Below, piece by piece: positions 44,014 to 54,767 of a stretch of 64,000 bases of DNA; position 1 is the stretch's first letter; each line of letters opens with the position of its first letter. The stretch spans positions 1 to 64,000 of the forward strand of contig PHDB01000009.1 in NCBI GenBank assembly GCA_002842495.1. Direction: 5' to 3'. The DNA comes from Bacteroidetes bacterium HGW-Bacteroidetes-6 (GTDB lineage Bacteria; Bacteroidota; Bacteroidia; Bacteroidales; DTU049). Under the pieces are notes generated by a model that was not told the DNA's origin, made no database searches, and saw nothing but the letters and a program-made list of their open reading frames with translations. Both the position numbers and the translations under genes were made by a program.

Positions 44014-46842
44014 ATGAAAAAACCGCATAAAATTATTATCAAAGGGGCGCGGGTAAACAACCTGCAAAACGTCACCGTTGAAATTCCGGCCGGAAAACTC
44101 ACCTGCATTACAGGTCTTTCGGGTTCCGGTAAAAGTTCACTGGCGTTCGATACGCTTTTTGCCGAAGGCCAGCGCCGCTATGTTGAAAGTTTGAGTGCAT
44201 ATGCGAGGCAATTTTTGGGTCGTATGCTTAAGCCCGATGTCGATATTATCGAAGGTATTGCACCGGCTATTGCAATCGAGCAAAAGACATCGAGCCGTAA
44301 TCCCCGTTCAACAGTGGGAACGGTAACAGAAATATACGATTATCTCAAACTTTTCTTTGCGCGTGCGGGGAGCACTTATTCGCCTATCAGCGGAAAAGAA
44401 GTGAAACGACATCAGGTAAAAGATGTGGTCAACTATGTTGCGGCACTTCCCGAAGGAAGTCGCGTGTATTTGCTGGCTCCATACATTCTGCGAAACGAAC
44501 GCACGCTTGCGGAATCGCTGGCTTTAAGCCTGCAGCAAGGTTATTCGAGAATTATGTCGGATGGCGAAATCCACAACATCGAAGAGTGGCTCGAAAAGCT
44601 ATCTAAAACCAAAAAAGCAGCAAAACCTGACAACAGGCTTTTTCTGCTAATCGACCGCATGGTAACCGTTTCCAGCGAAGACGAAACTTCGCAACGATTT
44701 GCCGGCAGTGTTGAAACGGCTTTTTCGGAAGGTGACGACATTTGTGTTGTTTATAGCGACCACAACAATCATTACGAATATTTTTCGCGACGTTTCGAAG
44801 AAGACGGTATCAGCTTCGAAGAACCTTCGGTGAATCTGTTTTCGTTCAACAATCCCTACGGAGCTTGCTCCAAATGCGAGGGATTTGGTTCTGTAATAGG
44901 GATTGATCCCAATCTGGTCATTCCCGACAGAACTTTGTCGGTTTATGAAGGTGCTATTGCACCATGGAAAGGCGAGAAAATGGGCGAATGGCTCAAAGAT
45001 TTTCTCGATGTTGCCTGGGAATTCGATTTTCCGGTTCACAAACCCTTCGAAGATCTTACCGAAGAACATCAAAAACTTGTCTGGATTGGCAATAAGAAAT
45101 TCAATGGGTTGAATGCTTTTTTTAAAATGCTCGAAGACAGCACCTATAAGATTCAGTACCGGGTAATGCTTTCGCGCTACAAAGGTCGCACTATTTGCCC
45201 CGACTGTCGTGGTTCGCGATTGCGGATCGATGCATCGTATGTGAAAATAAACGGCTATTCGATCACCGATATGGTTTTGATGCCCATTCGTGAACTGCGC
45301 GAAGTATTCGGCAATTTATCGCTCAACGAGTACGAAACTAAAGTGTCGCATCATATTTTACGCGAAATCAGGTCGAGGCTCAATTTTCTGAGCGATACCG
45401 GACTTGAATATCTTACATTAAATCGTTTATCAAATTCGCTTTCGGGTGGCGAAACGCAGCGTATCAATCTGGCGCGTGCATTGGGTAGCAGCCTGGTTGG
45501 CTCGATGTATATTCTCGACGAACCCAGCATCGGACTGCATCCGGTCGATACCGAACGATTGATACAAGTGTTGAAAAACCTGCGCAATATTGGAAACACC
45601 GTGATTGTTGTTGAACACGATGAAGATATTATCCGCGAAGCCGATTACATTATCGATATGGGCCCCGGAGCAGGACGCAATGGCGGGCATGTTGTTTTTC
45701 AGGGCAACATGGACGAATTGATGGTAAACGAAGAAAGTCATACTGCCCGTTTTTTTCGGGGCGAAGAAATGGTTCCGTCCAATCTGACTCCACGTAAACC
45801 ACGGTATTTTATCGAATTGAAAGGTTTATGCCAAAATAATTTGCAGAAACTCGATGTAAAGATCCCGCTCAATGTTATAACAGCTGTTACCGGAGTTAGC
45901 GGAAGCGGAAAATCATCGCTGGTTCGTCAGGTGTTGTATCCTGCACTGCGACGTCATTTTGGGGTTTTCAACGAGCAGCAGGGTGAATTCAGAGAATTGG
46001 GCGGCGATTTGAGCCTTTTGACCGGAGTCGAAATGGTCGATCAAAATCCAATAGGACGTTCTTCGCGCTCCAATCCGGCAACATATCTCAAAGCCTTTGA
46101 TGAAATAAGGGAACTTTTCAGTATTTTACCCTTAGCCAAACAACGCGGATACAAACCAGGCTTTTTCTCATTCAATGTGGAAGGTGGGCGTTGCGATGTC
46201 TGCGAAGGCGAAGGCTCTATTACGGTCGAAATGCAATTTATGGCCGACGTTCATTTGGTTTGCGAGGAATGTAGTGGTAAACGTTACAAAAGCGATGTGC
46301 TCGACATCACCTACAATGGGAAGCATATTGCCGATATACTCGAACTTACCGTAAACGATGCTTTAAGTTTTTTTAGCACCGGTGCCGACGGGAAACAAGC
46401 ATCGCTGTCTAAACGTATCTGCGACCGGCTTCAGCCACTGGCCGATGTGGGCTTGGGTTACCTTCAACTTGGGCAATCGAGTTCATCGCTTTCGGGTGGC
46501 GAAGCACAGCGAATCAAATTGGCTTCGTTTCTGTCGAAAGCCATGCCAGGCGAGTCGATTCTCTTCATTTTCGATGAACCCACAACCGGGCTGCATTATC
46601 ACGATATCAACTATTTTTTTGAATCTATTACCCGCCTTATCAATGCCGGGCACACTGTCGTTTTGGTGGAGCATAATATGGAACTGGTAAAATGTGCCGA
46701 CTATATTATTGACCTTGGCCCGCATGGAGGCAATCGGGGAGGGAAAATCATGTATCAGGGGCCACTGCAGGGTATAAAAAATGCCGTTGAATCGGCTACT
46801 GCATCTGTATTGATAAAAAAACTAAATCCATGGGAAAATTAG
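44014..46842 (+). CDS. uvrA: Excinuclease ABC subunit A
   Basis: Damage-recognition ATPase of nucleotide excision repair, 942 aa. Two ABC modules: Walker A GLSGSGKSS and GVSGSGKSS, signatures NSLSGGETQR and SSLSGGEAQR, Walker B YILDEPSIGLH and FIFDEPTTGLH. Zinc modules CSKCEGFGS...CPDCRG and CDVCEGEGS...CEECSGKR are intact. ATG at 44014 is used; the open frame 33 bp upstream overlaps the promoter. The stop overlaps the next gene by 13 bp. Confidence 0.97.
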   Translation: MKKPHKIIIKGARVNNLQNVTVEIPAGKLTCITGLSGSGKSSLAFDTLFAEGQRRYVESLSAYARQFLGRMLKPDVDIIEGIAPAIAIEQKTSSRNPRSTVGTVTEIYDYLKLFFARAGSTYSPISGKEVKRHQVKDVVNYVAALPEGSRVYLLAPYILRNERTLAESLALSLQQGYSRIMSDGEIHNIEEWLEKLSKTKKAAKPDNRLFLLIDRMVTVSSEDETSQRFAGSVETAFSEGDDICVVYSDHNNHYEYFSRRFEEDGISFEEPSVNLFSFNNPYGACSKCEGFGSVIGIDPNLVIPDRTLSVYEGAIAPWKGEKMGEWLKDFLDVAWEFDFPVHKPFEDLTEEHQKLVWIGNKKFNGLNAFFKMLEDSTYKIQYRVMLSRYKGRTICPDCRGSRLRIDASYVKINGYSITDMVLMPIRELREVFGNLSLNEYETKVSHHILREIRSRLNFLSDTGLEYLTLNRLSNSLSGGETQRINLARALGSSLVGSMYILDEPSIGLHPVDTERLIQVLKNLRNIGNTVIVVEHDEDIIREADYIIDMGPGAGRNGGHVVFQGNMDELMVNEESHTARFFRGEEMVPSNLTPRKPRYFIELKGLCQNNLQKLDVKIPLNVITAVTGVSGSGKSSLVRQVLYPALRRHFGVFNEQQGEFRELGGDLSLLTGVEMVDQNPIGRSSRSNPATYLKAFDEIRELFSILPLAKQRGYKPGFFSFNVEGGRCDVCEGEGSITVEMQFMADVHLVCEECSGKRYKSDVLDITYNGKHIADILELTVNDALSFFSTGADGKQASLSKRICDRLQPLADVGLGYLQLGQSSSSLSGGEAQRIKLASFLSKAMPGESILFIFDEPTTGLHYHDINYFFESITRLINAGHTVVLVEHNMELVKCADYIIDLGPHGGNRGGKIMYQGPLQGIKNAVESATASVLIKKLNPWEN

Positions 46843-49451
46843 GGTCAATTGGCGAACCATATCGGTTCAAATCGCTTAAAGTTTATGCCAGCACCGAATG
46901 GCTGTACGAAGGCAAAAAATACCGCCGCGTTTTCGAACGCATGGAAACCACCTATCTCTATGCAGAATTGTGTTTGTATAACAAACTCTTCGACGAGGAA
47001 GACTGGCAAACAACAGTCAATCTGAAATGTTTTCTGAAAACAGGGAAAAACGGAACCAAGGAGATATGCTCTATAGATGAGAAAATTGATGTTAGCAAAG
47101 ATAAGAACGAGATTTTTATTCGCCAGGGTTGGGGAGCCGATAAAGCAGGCTCGTTTTGGAAAGCCGGCGAGTATTTTTGGGAAGCCACCATTGGAAAAAC
47201 CATGATTGGAAGCGCTACATTTTATGTTGAGGAGGCCGGTCTTGTTTCCGGTGACAACAATCCTTATTTCAATTTGCAGTCGGCTCGTACTTTCGAAGGT
47301 GGTTGGGAATTTGTGGATGCGAAAGATCGTGTTTATCTTCAATCGTTCAGTAAGCCCGAAACACGCTATGTTTGGGTAGAAATCAATTTTGAGAACAAAG
47401 TGTCCAATGCGTGGCAATGCGAAATTTTCCTCAATTTTTTCGATGCAGCCCGCCAATTGAAAGGCACAACAGCGATGCTTAATTTGGTCGATAAACCATC
47501 AGGCGAGTCACTTTCGTTTGCATCGGGCTGGGGAAACAGCAATGCAGCCGATACTTACAAACAGGATTTGTATTATGTTGAGGTGGTTTTTATGGATACG
47601 CTCATTTGCACCATTCCTTTACGTTTTGGTGAAACTGCCGAAGAGGGAGAAGTTGAAGTTTTTGCTCCGGGTATTTTGAATGGCGGCACCATCAGCAGCA
47701 CCAGTAAGCCTGTGGAAAATGTTGATGATGTATTGAAAGAACTTGATACGCTTATAGGATTGAACTCGATTAAACGACAAATCAGAGAGCATATCAACTA
47801 TATCGATTTTGTGAAACTTCGTCAGGAAAAGGGGTTTCAGGAATCGGAAAAACTCAATCTGCACAGTATTTTTACCGGAAATCCGGGAACCGGAAAAACC
47901 ACCGTTGTTAAAATGCTGGGTCGTATCTACAAAGCCATGGGATTGCTTTCGAAGGGGCATGTGCTCGAAGTAGGCCGTGCCGAATTGGTGGCCGAGTTTA
48001 TCGGTCAAACAGCTCCGCTTGTGAAAAAGAAAATTAATGAAGCACGGGGAGGGATTCTGTTTATCGACGAAGCGTATGCACTCTACCGAAAAGATTCGGA
48101 AAAGGATTTTGGTATTGAGGTTATCGAAGTGCTTATCAAAGAAATGTCGGACGGTAAAGGCGATATTGCTATTATGTTTGCAGGCTACCCGTCCGAAATG
48201 CACGATTTTTTGTTCTCGAATCCGGGTCTGAAAAGCCGGGTGAATTATTCATTTCATTTCGACGATTATTTACCCGAAGAACTTATGCAGATTATGCAGT
48301 ATTACTCGGGACAAAAAAAGCTTATTCTTTCGCCCGAAGCTGAAACGGAGTTAAGCAAGCTTATTGTTGCCGAATACCGGCAGCGCGACAAAACTTTTGG
48401 CAATGCACGGATGGCCATTTCGTTGATCGACGAAGCCAAAATGAATATGGCTCGCCGCATTATGAGCATGCCGAATGCACGTGAGCTTGACGACGAAGCT
48501 CTTTCGACCATTGGGTTGTCCGATGTTCAGGAGATCAAACACAGCGACGATAAAAAACATTTCAATCTTTCGATCGACGAAGGTTTGTTGACAATTGCTT
48601 TGCAGGATTTAGACAAACTTATCGGACTCAATTCTATCAAAACCGATATTGCCGAACTTGTGAAGTTGGTTCGCTATTACAACGATTTGGGCAAAGATGT
48701 TACCAGCAAATTCTCGATGCATACCATTTTTACAGGCAATCCGGGAACCGGAAAAACAACCGTAGCGCGTATCATTGGTCAGATTTACAAATCGCTTGGT
48801 TTGCTCGAACGAGGAAATGTTGTTGAAGTTGACCGCTCCGAACTGGTGGCCGGATATATTGGACAAACAGCTCTTAAAGCACAGGAAGTCGTCAACAGTG
48901 CTATGGGTGGCGTTTTGTTTATTGACGAAGCATATGCACTCACCGACAATTCTGATGGAAAAGATTTCGGACACGAAGCCGTTGAAGTATTGCTGAAAGA
49001 AATGGAAGACCACCGTGGGGAATTCGCTATTATTGCTGCCGGATATCCTGTTCCCATGGAGAAGTTTTTGCGTTCGAATCCTGGTTTGAAATCGCGCTTC
49101 GACCGAACCTTGAATTTCCCGGATTATACGGATGCAGAATTGCTTGATATTGCCAAAATGATGTTCGCCTCCGAAAGTCTGTTGATGGATACCGATGCCG
49201 AAGCACAACTGCTTGCCATCATTGCAGCTATGCTGAAATCGCGCGATGAATATTTTGGAAATGCCCGTGAAATACGAAAACTTACTGTTTCGGTTATCCG
49301 AAAACAAAATCTGCGTATGGCTTCGATGGAAAGCAGTCAGCGAACACCACAAATGATTGCCACTATCATCCGCGACGATTTTTCCGATATTGTAATTCCG
49401 GTAGCAACAAGCAACCCGGCACCGCTTGGCTTCCGGCGTGCAGGGGAATAG
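46830..49451 (+). CDS. Tandem CbxX/CfqX-type AAA ATPase with duplicated N-terminal domain
   Basis: 873 residues. The first 285 form what looks like two copies of a beta-rich domain (about 10-145 and 150-285); each has an aromatic-rich strand pattern and a IRQGWGADKAG / FASGWGNSNAA motif. Two AAA modules follow, each with Walker A GNPGTGKTT (about 350 and 636) and Walker B GGILFIDEAYAL / GGVLFIDEAYAL, of the CbbX/SpoVK/EccA group. Such ATPases remodel protein complexes (CbbX acts on Rubisco). The N-terminal part is not recognised. The start lies inside the uvrA 3' end, so synthesis is coupled to uvrA. Cytoplasmic; substrate unknown. Confidence 0.85.
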   Translation: MGKLGSIGEPYRFKSLKVYASTEWLYEGKKYRRVFERMETTYLYAELCLYNKLFDEEDWQTTVNLKCFLKTGKNGTKEICSIDEKIDVSKDKNEIFIRQGWGADKAGSFWKAGEYFWEATIGKTMIGSATFYVEEAGLVSGDNNPYFNLQSARTFEGGWEFVDAKDRVYLQSFSKPETRYVWVEINFENKVSNAWQCEIFLNFFDAARQLKGTTAMLNLVDKPSGESLSFASGWGNSNAADTYKQDLYYVEVVFMDTLICTIPLRFGETAEEGEVEVFAPGILNGGTISSTSKPVENVDDVLKELDTLIGLNSIKRQIREHINYIDFVKLRQEKGFQESEKLNLHSIFTGNPGTGKTTVVKMLGRIYKAMGLLSKGHVLEVGRAELVAEFIGQTAPLVKKKINEARGGILFIDEAYALYRKDSEKDFGIEVIEVLIKEMSDGKGDIAIMFAGYPSEMHDFLFSNPGLKSRVNYSFHFDDYLPEELMQIMQYYSGQKKLILSPEAETELSKLIVAEYRQRDKTFGNARMAISLIDEAKMNMARRIMSMPNARELDDEALSTIGLSDVQEIKHSDDKKHFNLSIDEGLLTIALQDLDKLIGLNSIKTDIAELVKLVRYYNDLGKDVTSKFSMHTIFTGNPGTGKTTVARIIGQIYKSLGLLERGNVVEVDRSELVAGYIGQTALKAQEVVNSAMGGVLFIDEAYALTDNSDGKDFGHEAVEVLLKEMEDHRGEFAIIAAGYPVPMEKFLRSNPGLKSRFDRTLNFPDYTDAELLDIAKMMFASESLLMDTDAEAQLLAIIAAMLKSRDEYFGNAREIRKLTVSVIRKQNLRMASMESSQRTPQMIATIIRDDFSDIVIPVATSNPAPLGFRRAGE

Positions 49452-49487
49452 CTTCCCAATCAGCAAGTGTAAAAAAGGGATATTATA

Positions 49488-50378
49488 CTAATTTGAGAGC
49501 AGGGTGCAGTAATCGGCATTTATATTTTCTGCCAGCAATCCAATCGCTTTCCGTTTTCCTTCTTCATCTAAATTGGCAGGCGGACCATAGGGCGTATTGT
49601 TTACGTCAACAATATAAATACGACCATCGTCGCGGTTGCGAAGCACGTCCACTTCTCCAAAATCGAGCCCGATGATAGCTGCGAAGCGTAGTATTTTTGA
49701 CTGTTCGTCGTCCGATAAATATTCGCTGGCAGGTTTCAGAAACACTTTACTTGCTTTTGTTTCGAAGCGGTTTTCGGCGCTTTTAAGTTTGATATATACA
49801 AAGGGAATCACTTTTCCTGCAACAGGAACCCGAATGTCTTCGAAAAATCCATTCTCGTCGCGATTATTGATTACTATTTGGTAGATGCTGTCTTCTTCCG
49901 CTTTACCAAGCGGACAATAAACGATACTGCCGCTATGAGTGGCATTCCACTCGCTTTTGCACACCGCAGGCCCGCTGTGGAGCTGCGGGTCAATACGGGT
50001 TCGATATCCGAAAACTTCGTAGAAGAACTCATCAACATAGGTTTTAAGAATATTGTTGCAATGTAGATTCAAAACGGTTTTGTTTTCGCTCATGGTGTGA
50101 AGTACAGGAAAATCGTCCCGAAGAGTGCAATCTTGCCAGGCAATGGCAAAATCGACTTTCTTCTTTGGATTGTTTGTCATGGCCCATTTGCGCTTGCCAG
50201 CAACTTTAAAAATAATGCTTTTGCTTCCCGGAAGTTCGGGGAAGGTGAGTAAGCGGACTGCTTTTCCTTTATTGCCGAAACGCGATCGCCATACAGCTTT
50301 GTAGTAGCGCAATTCCTTACCAAAGGCTTCGGCAACCGACACCTTTTCGGGATAATAGTTATTCAGGATCTTCTTCAT
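49488..50378 (-). CDS. ATP-grasp-like protein of unknown function
   Basis: 296 residues. The C-terminal half has an ATP-grasp look: LRFAAIIGLDFGEVDVLRNR followed by IYIVDVNNTPYGP, the usual metal-binding Asp/Glu/Asn pattern. The N-terminal half (KAVWRSRFGNKGKAVRLLTF and similar) is basic. Perhaps a ligase or kinase for a cell-surface component. ATG at 50378 overlaps the CNNM gene by 20 bp, so the two are co-expressed. Convergent with the AAA gene; no terminator seen in the 36-bp gap. Confidence 0.65.
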   Translation of the reverse strand: MKKILNNYYPEKVSVAEAFGKELRYYKAVWRSRFGNKGKAVRLLTFPELPGSKSIIFKVAGKRKWAMTNNPKKKVDFAIAWQDCTLRDDFPVLHTMSENKTVLNLHCNNILKTYVDEFFYEVFGYRTRIDPQLHSGPAVCKSEWNATHSGSIVYCPLGKAEEDSIYQIVINNRDENGFFEDIRVPVAGKVIPFVYIKLKSAENRFETKASKVFLKPASEYLSDDEQSKILRFAAIIGLDFGEVDVLRNRDDGRIYIVDVNNTPYGPPANLDEEGKRKAIGLLAENINADYCTLLSN

Positions 50379-51438
50379 CGGTTTTTTCCTGCACATTTCC
50401 ACTGTAATCGATTGTTGAACTTTTCTTTTCCCATTTGTCGCGTGCTTCTATTTGCAAATCGGTGAAGCTGTCTTTTTCGTCAACTATTTCCAACCCAAGT
50501 AAGGCTTCCATAATGTCTTCGAGTGTAACAACACCTGCAAAAGCACCATATTCATCAACCACAACCGCCAGATGTTCTTTCTTTTTAACTAACGTATGAA
50601 ATACATCCTGAACACCAAAGTTTTCGAATACCACCAACACTTCGCGTTTCATTTCTGTGAGCAACGATGCCGATTTACCGGCAGCCATTTTTTCAAGAAC
50701 ATCAAACCGCAGAACGTAGCCTGTAATGAAATCGGGCGAATCGGAATAAACCGGAATTCTCGAAAAACGACTGCATTCAGGATTCTTGAATAAATTTGCA
50801 ACAGTGGTTGTTTCTGAAATTCTGAAGGCAACAGTGCGAGGAGTCATCAATTCTCCTATTTTCTTCCCGGCCAGATAAACCAGATTGTGTATTGTGCGGC
50901 TTTCCTGTTCATCGAGTACGCCTTCGACCACTCCTAAACGAGCCATTGCTGATAATTCGTCACGTGAAACAGTTTTGTGTTCGTCGCCTTTTTCGAAGAC
51001 ACGAGTGATATATTTGGCGGCAACAACCAGCGGATACGAAAGAATAATGATAACCTGTATAATCCTTCCTGCAGGCATGATAACTTCTTTCCAGTAGTTG
51101 GCACCGATGGTTTTGGGAATAATCTCCGAAATGAATAGCACACTGAGTGTTAGAATAGCTGAAATCAAACCAAAATAAATGTCGCCAAAAATCGCAACGG
51201 CTTGTGCTCCTACTCCGGCTGCTCCAAATGTATTTGCAACGGTATTCAGCGTTAAAATAGCCGTGAGGGGTTTGTTGATATTGTCTTTGTAGCCAATCAA
51301 TAAAGTGGCTGTTTTGCGTCCTTTTTCGCTTTCCTTCATTAAGTAAGGCACTGTAGAACTCAGTAATGTCGATTCGAGCATGCTACACAGGAAGGAAATA
51401 ACAATAGTGATAAGAAAAAACAGGATAAGCAATCCCAT
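50359..51438 (-). CDS. CNNM/DUF21 membrane protein with CBS pair
   Basis: 359 residues: DUF21 membrane domain with four hydrophobic helices (opening LLILFFLITIVISFLCSMLE, with LNTVANTFGAAG and SEIIPKTIGA), then two CBS motifs (GELMTPR, about 190-215; LAVVVDEYGAFAGVVTLEDI, near 295-315). The C-terminal CorC_HlyC domain of many relatives is absent; a short charged tail remains. The family is linked to Mg/Co efflux. A -7 box lies 20 bp upstream. Confidence 0.88.
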   Translation of the reverse strand: MGLLILFFLITIVISFLCSMLESTLLSSTVPYLMKESEKGRKTATLLIGYKDNINKPLTAILTLNTVANTFGAAGVGAQAVAIFGDIYFGLISAILTLSVLFISEIIPKTIGANYWKEVIMPAGRIIQVIIILSYPLVVAAKYITRVFEKGDEHKTVSRDELSAMARLGVVEGVLDEQESRTIHNLVYLAGKKIGELMTPRTVAFRISETTTVANLFKNPECSRFSRIPVYSDSPDFITGYVLRFDVLEKMAAGKSASLLTEMKREVLVVFENFGVQDVFHTLVKKKEHLAVVVDEYGAFAGVVTLEDIMEALLGLEIVDEKDSFTDLQIEARDKWEKKSSTIDYSGNVQEKTDEEDPE

Positions 51439-51457
51439 GGGGTTTCAGATTTACATG

Positions 51458-51465
51458 CAAAGGTA
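51458..51465 (-). promoter_or_regulatory. -7 box (TACCTTTG) upstream of the CNNM gene
   Basis: Exact TAnnTTTG match on the minus strand, 20 bp before the ATG; no clear -33 element. Confidence 0.5.
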
Positions 51466-51683
51466 TCAAATTACAGAGAAATGAAAGGTCAGGTTTTATC
51501 ATTTCAGACAACTGATAATCAACTACGGAAAAGCGCTTTGTCCCAATGAAAATCATAATGCACTTTAACAATATCGGAGCGGATTACTATGTGTATAGAT
51601 AAATTAATAAAACATTTTAAAACTAATTCTTGCTGAATATAGCAATAAAGCTTCTCACAAAACTATAAAGAAAGAAGAAAAAA

Positions 51684-54659
51684 CTATAGTTTACGCAGGA
51701 CTTCAATTTCAGTAAAAGCTTCAATAATATCACCGACTTTAACATCGTTGAAATTGTGAATGCCAATACCACAATCCTGACCCGTGAAAACCTCTTTTAC
51801 ATCGTCTTTGAATCGGCGAAGCGATGCAAGGGTGCCTGTGTGAACAACAATTCCGTTGCGGATAAGATGGATTTTGTTTGCCCGAACCATTTTTCCGTCA
51901 AGCACCATACAACCGGCAATGGTTCCGAGTTTGGTGATTTTGAATACTTCGCGGACTTCGATGCTTGCAACAACTTTTTCTTCAATTTTGGGTTCAAGCA
52001 TACCTTCGATAGCATCTTTCACTTGTTCAATGGCATCATAAATAACCGAGTATGTACGGATATCGATTTGTTCATTTTCGGCTAGTTTCCGGGCAGAAAC
52101 ACTCGGGCGAACCTGGAATCCAATAATAATAGCATTCGAAGCAGTAGCCAGCAATACATCCGATTCGGTGATTCCGCCAATGGCTTTGTGAATAACATTC
52201 ACCTGAACACTATCTGTGCTGAGTTTCAGCAACGAATCGGCCAATGCTTCAACAGAACCGTCAACATCGCCTTTAACAATGATATTAAGTTCTTTGAAGT
52301 CGCCAATAGCAATACGACGACCAATTTCGTCGAGTGTAATATGTTTTTGAGTCCTGAGCGATTGTTCGCGAATAAGTTGCTGACGTTTCAGCGCAATGTC
52401 CTTGGCCGATTTTTCGTCGGCATGGCAAGTGAGTTTATCACCAGCGGCAGGAGCTCCGTTGAGACCTAAAATTACAACAGGGGTTGATGGTCCGGCTTCT
52501 TTTACCGGTTGATTTCGCTCGTTGAACATTGCTTTAACCCGACCATAGTAACTCCCTGCAAGAATCACATCTCCAACCCGCATTGTTCCTGCATGAACAA
52601 GAATGGTTGCCATGTATCCGCGACCTTTGTCGAGCGAAGATTCTATAACAGAGCCTGTTGCCAGTTTGTTGGCATTGGCTTTGAGCTCAAGGATATCGGC
52701 TTCGAGAAGAACTTTTTCAAGTAGTTTATCAATGTTAAGACCATGCTTGGCATCAACTTCCTGACTTTGGTATTTTCCGCCCCATTCTTCAACAAGTAAA
52801 TTCATTCCGGCCAGTTGTTCCCTGATTTTTTCTGGATTGGCACCAGCTTTATCAATTTTTGTCATGGCAAAAACCATAGGAACTCCCGCAGCTCTTGCGT
52901 GGTTGATAGCCTCAATGGTTTGAGGCATCACTTGGTCGTCGGCTGCAATTACAATAATAGCAACGTCGGTTATTTTTGCACCACGGGCGCGCATAGCTGT
53001 AAATGCTTCGTGACCCGGAGTATCGAGAAATGCAATTTTTCTTCCTTCGAGCGAAACTTCGTATGCTCCGATATGCTGTGTAATACCACCGGATTCTCCG
53101 GCTATAATATTACTTTTCCGGATATAGTCGAGCAATGAGGTTTTTCCATGATCGACGTGACCCATCACCGTTACAACAGGCGCTCTTGGAGTCAGATCTT
53201 CGGGGTTTTCGGCTTCTTCTTCTTGTATTTCCTGTTCTTCTTCTACAGAAACAAACTTCACTTCGAAACCGAATTCGGAAGCAACAATGGTGATGGCTTC
53301 TGCGTCGAGACGCTGGTTGAGCGAAACAAAAAGGCCAAGACTCATGCAGCTTTGAATTACTTTTACAGCTGGCACATTCATCATGGCGGCAAGTTCGCTA
53401 ACCGTAATGAATTCGTTTACCTTCAGGATACTTTGATCTTTTTCGAACTCTTCCTGCTCTTCCATTCGCTGTTGCTGAACGGCGTCACGTTTCAGACGAC
53501 GATATTTCGATGATTTCGATTTTGGAGAACCCTGCAATTGAGCAAGAGTTTCCTTGATGTGCTTATCGATATCTTCTTCCGAAATAGCAGGACGTGGTTC
53601 AGCCTTTTTGAATTTCAGGCTGCGTGGTTTGCTTTTATTCTGATTGTCCTTGTTTTCGCCGGATGCATTGGGCGAAACAGGAGTTTCTTTCTTCTTCTGA
53701 ATGCGAGCTCTTTTCTTACGCTCTAGCTTGGCTTTGTCTCCCGGCTTCTCACCATCTTTCGCAGGCTTTTTCTCAAACTGTTTCAGGTCGATTGTTCCAA
53801 CCTGTTTCGGGCCGGTAAGTTTGGTGAATTGCGTTTTGATGTAACGGTCGTCCTCTTCCGGAGTTTTTGGCTCCTCAACAGTTTTTGAAGTGTCTTCGGC
53901 AACAACAGTTGTTTCTGTTTTTTCGGGTTCTTCCGTTTTTATATTTTCATGAGCAACAACTTCTTCTTTGGGCTTTTCCTTTTTCCCTTTATTGGATTTT
54001 TTCTTTTCAAATTGCTGCAAATCGATTTTAGAAACAATTTTCAATCCCGGAAGGTCATGAGACTCCGTTATTTCATTCTGAGGTGTCTCGGTGGTCTCGG
54101 TTTTATTTACAACCGTAGTTTCCGGTTTTTCCTCAACAGCTTCAACTATTACTTCTTCAATCACCACCTTTTCAGGTTCAACAACAACAGTCTCTTCTTC
54201 TTTAACTGTCTCAATTTTGGTTTCAACAGTCTCAACTACTTCTTTTTCTTTCTTTGTTTTTTCGAGATTGACATGCCCGACAATTTTAAGCCCGGGCTTT
54301 TTGTTTTCCTGTTCAGGAATTACTTCGGTTACTTCTTCAGCTTTTTCAACTTCGGCAACCACCTCTTTCTCCTTGGCCGGAGTTGGTACATCTTCCTCAA
54401 CAACAGTTTCTGCTTCATCATCCTGATTCAGTTGAACCTCTTTTTTGGCTGTGAGCTGAATGCGCATGCTTTCCTGCTTTTCAGTTCTGTCCGAATGAAA
54501 CGCTTTCAGCAAAGCATTGTATGCCTCTTCGCCAATTTTCGCATTGGGGTTGTCAACAGGAAATCCGTTTTTATTCAGATACTCAATGATGGTACTTACC
54601 CCAACATTAAGTTCCGTTGCCACTTTTCCCAATCGTTTTGCTCCTGAGTTGTTATCCAT
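51684..54659 (-). CDS. infB: Translation initiation factor IF-2
   Basis: 991 residues. IF2_N motif near the start ([20 protein letters not shown]), a long Glu/Lys/Val/Thr-rich linker to about 400, a second IF2_N-like segment ([20 protein letters not shown]), then the GTPase: [17 protein letters not shown] and, as G4, TKID instead of the common NKID. C-terminal domains II-IV follow. It delivers fMet-tRNA to the 30S subunit. Downstream of nusA by 108 bp; the linker gives the long Phe-rich antisense frame. Confidence 0.96.
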   Translation of the reverse strand: MDNNSGAKRLGKVATELNVGVSTIIEYLNKNGFPVDNPNAKIGEEAYNALLKAFHSDRTEKQESMRIQLTAKKEVQLNQDDEAETVVEEDVPTPAKEKEVVAEVEKAEEVTEVIPEQENKKPGLKIVGHVNLEKTKKEKEVVETVETKIETVKEEETVVVEPEKVVIEEVIVEAVEEKPETTVVNKTETTETPQNEITESHDLPGLKIVSKIDLQQFEKKKSNKGKKEKPKEEVVAHENIKTEEPEKTETTVVAEDTSKTVEEPKTPEEDDRYIKTQFTKLTGPKQVGTIDLKQFEKKPAKDGEKPGDKAKLERKKRARIQKKKETPVSPNASGENKDNQNKSKPRSLKFKKAEPRPAISEEDIDKHIKETLAQLQGSPKSKSSKYRRLKRDAVQQQRMEEQEEFEKDQSILKVNEFITVSELAAMMNVPAVKVIQSCMSLGLFVSLNQRLDAEAITIVASEFGFEVKFVSVEEEQEIQEEEAENPEDLTPRAPVVTVMGHVDHGKTSLLDYIRKSNIIAGESGGITQHIGAYEVSLEGRKIAFLDTPGHEAFTAMRARGAKITDVAIIVIAADDQVMPQTIEAINHARAAGVPMVFAMTKIDKAGANPEKIREQLAGMNLLVEEWGGKYQSQEVDAKHGLNIDKLLEKVLLEADILELKANANKLATGSVIESSLDKGRGYMATILVHAGTMRVGDVILAGSYYGRVKAMFNERNQPVKEAGPSTPVVILGLNGAPAAGDKLTCHADEKSAKDIALKRQQLIREQSLRTQKHITLDEIGRRIAIGDFKELNIIVKGDVDGSVEALADSLLKLSTDSVQVNVIHKAIGGITESDVLLATASNAIIIGFQVRPSVSARKLAENEQIDIRTYSVIYDAIEQVKDAIEGMLEPKIEEKVVASIEVREVFKITKLGTIAGCMVLDGKMVRANKIHLIRNGIVVHTGTLASLRRFKDDVKEVFTGQDCGIGIHNFNDVKVGDIIEAFTEIEVLRKL

Positions 54660-54767
54660 ATGTTGTTAATCCGGTTCCTGAAAACGGTGTAAAATTAGTA
54701 AATTTTATTCACAGACAGTTGAATAAGAACATTTATGCAGTTTTTTCCCCCTGCAAAATGCAAAATT

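Noticed and set aside
43768-44067. 99-codon minus-strand frame upstream of and into uvrA
   Set aside because: Overlaps the uvrA promoter and start; no family motif.
48609-49466. 285-codon antisense frame inside the tandem AAA gene
   Set aside because: Shadow of the second AAA module; composition is not protein-like.
53949-54647. Phe/Asn-rich antisense frame opposite the IF-2 linker
   Set aside because: Produced by the Glu/Lys-rich repeats of IF-2 on the other strand.
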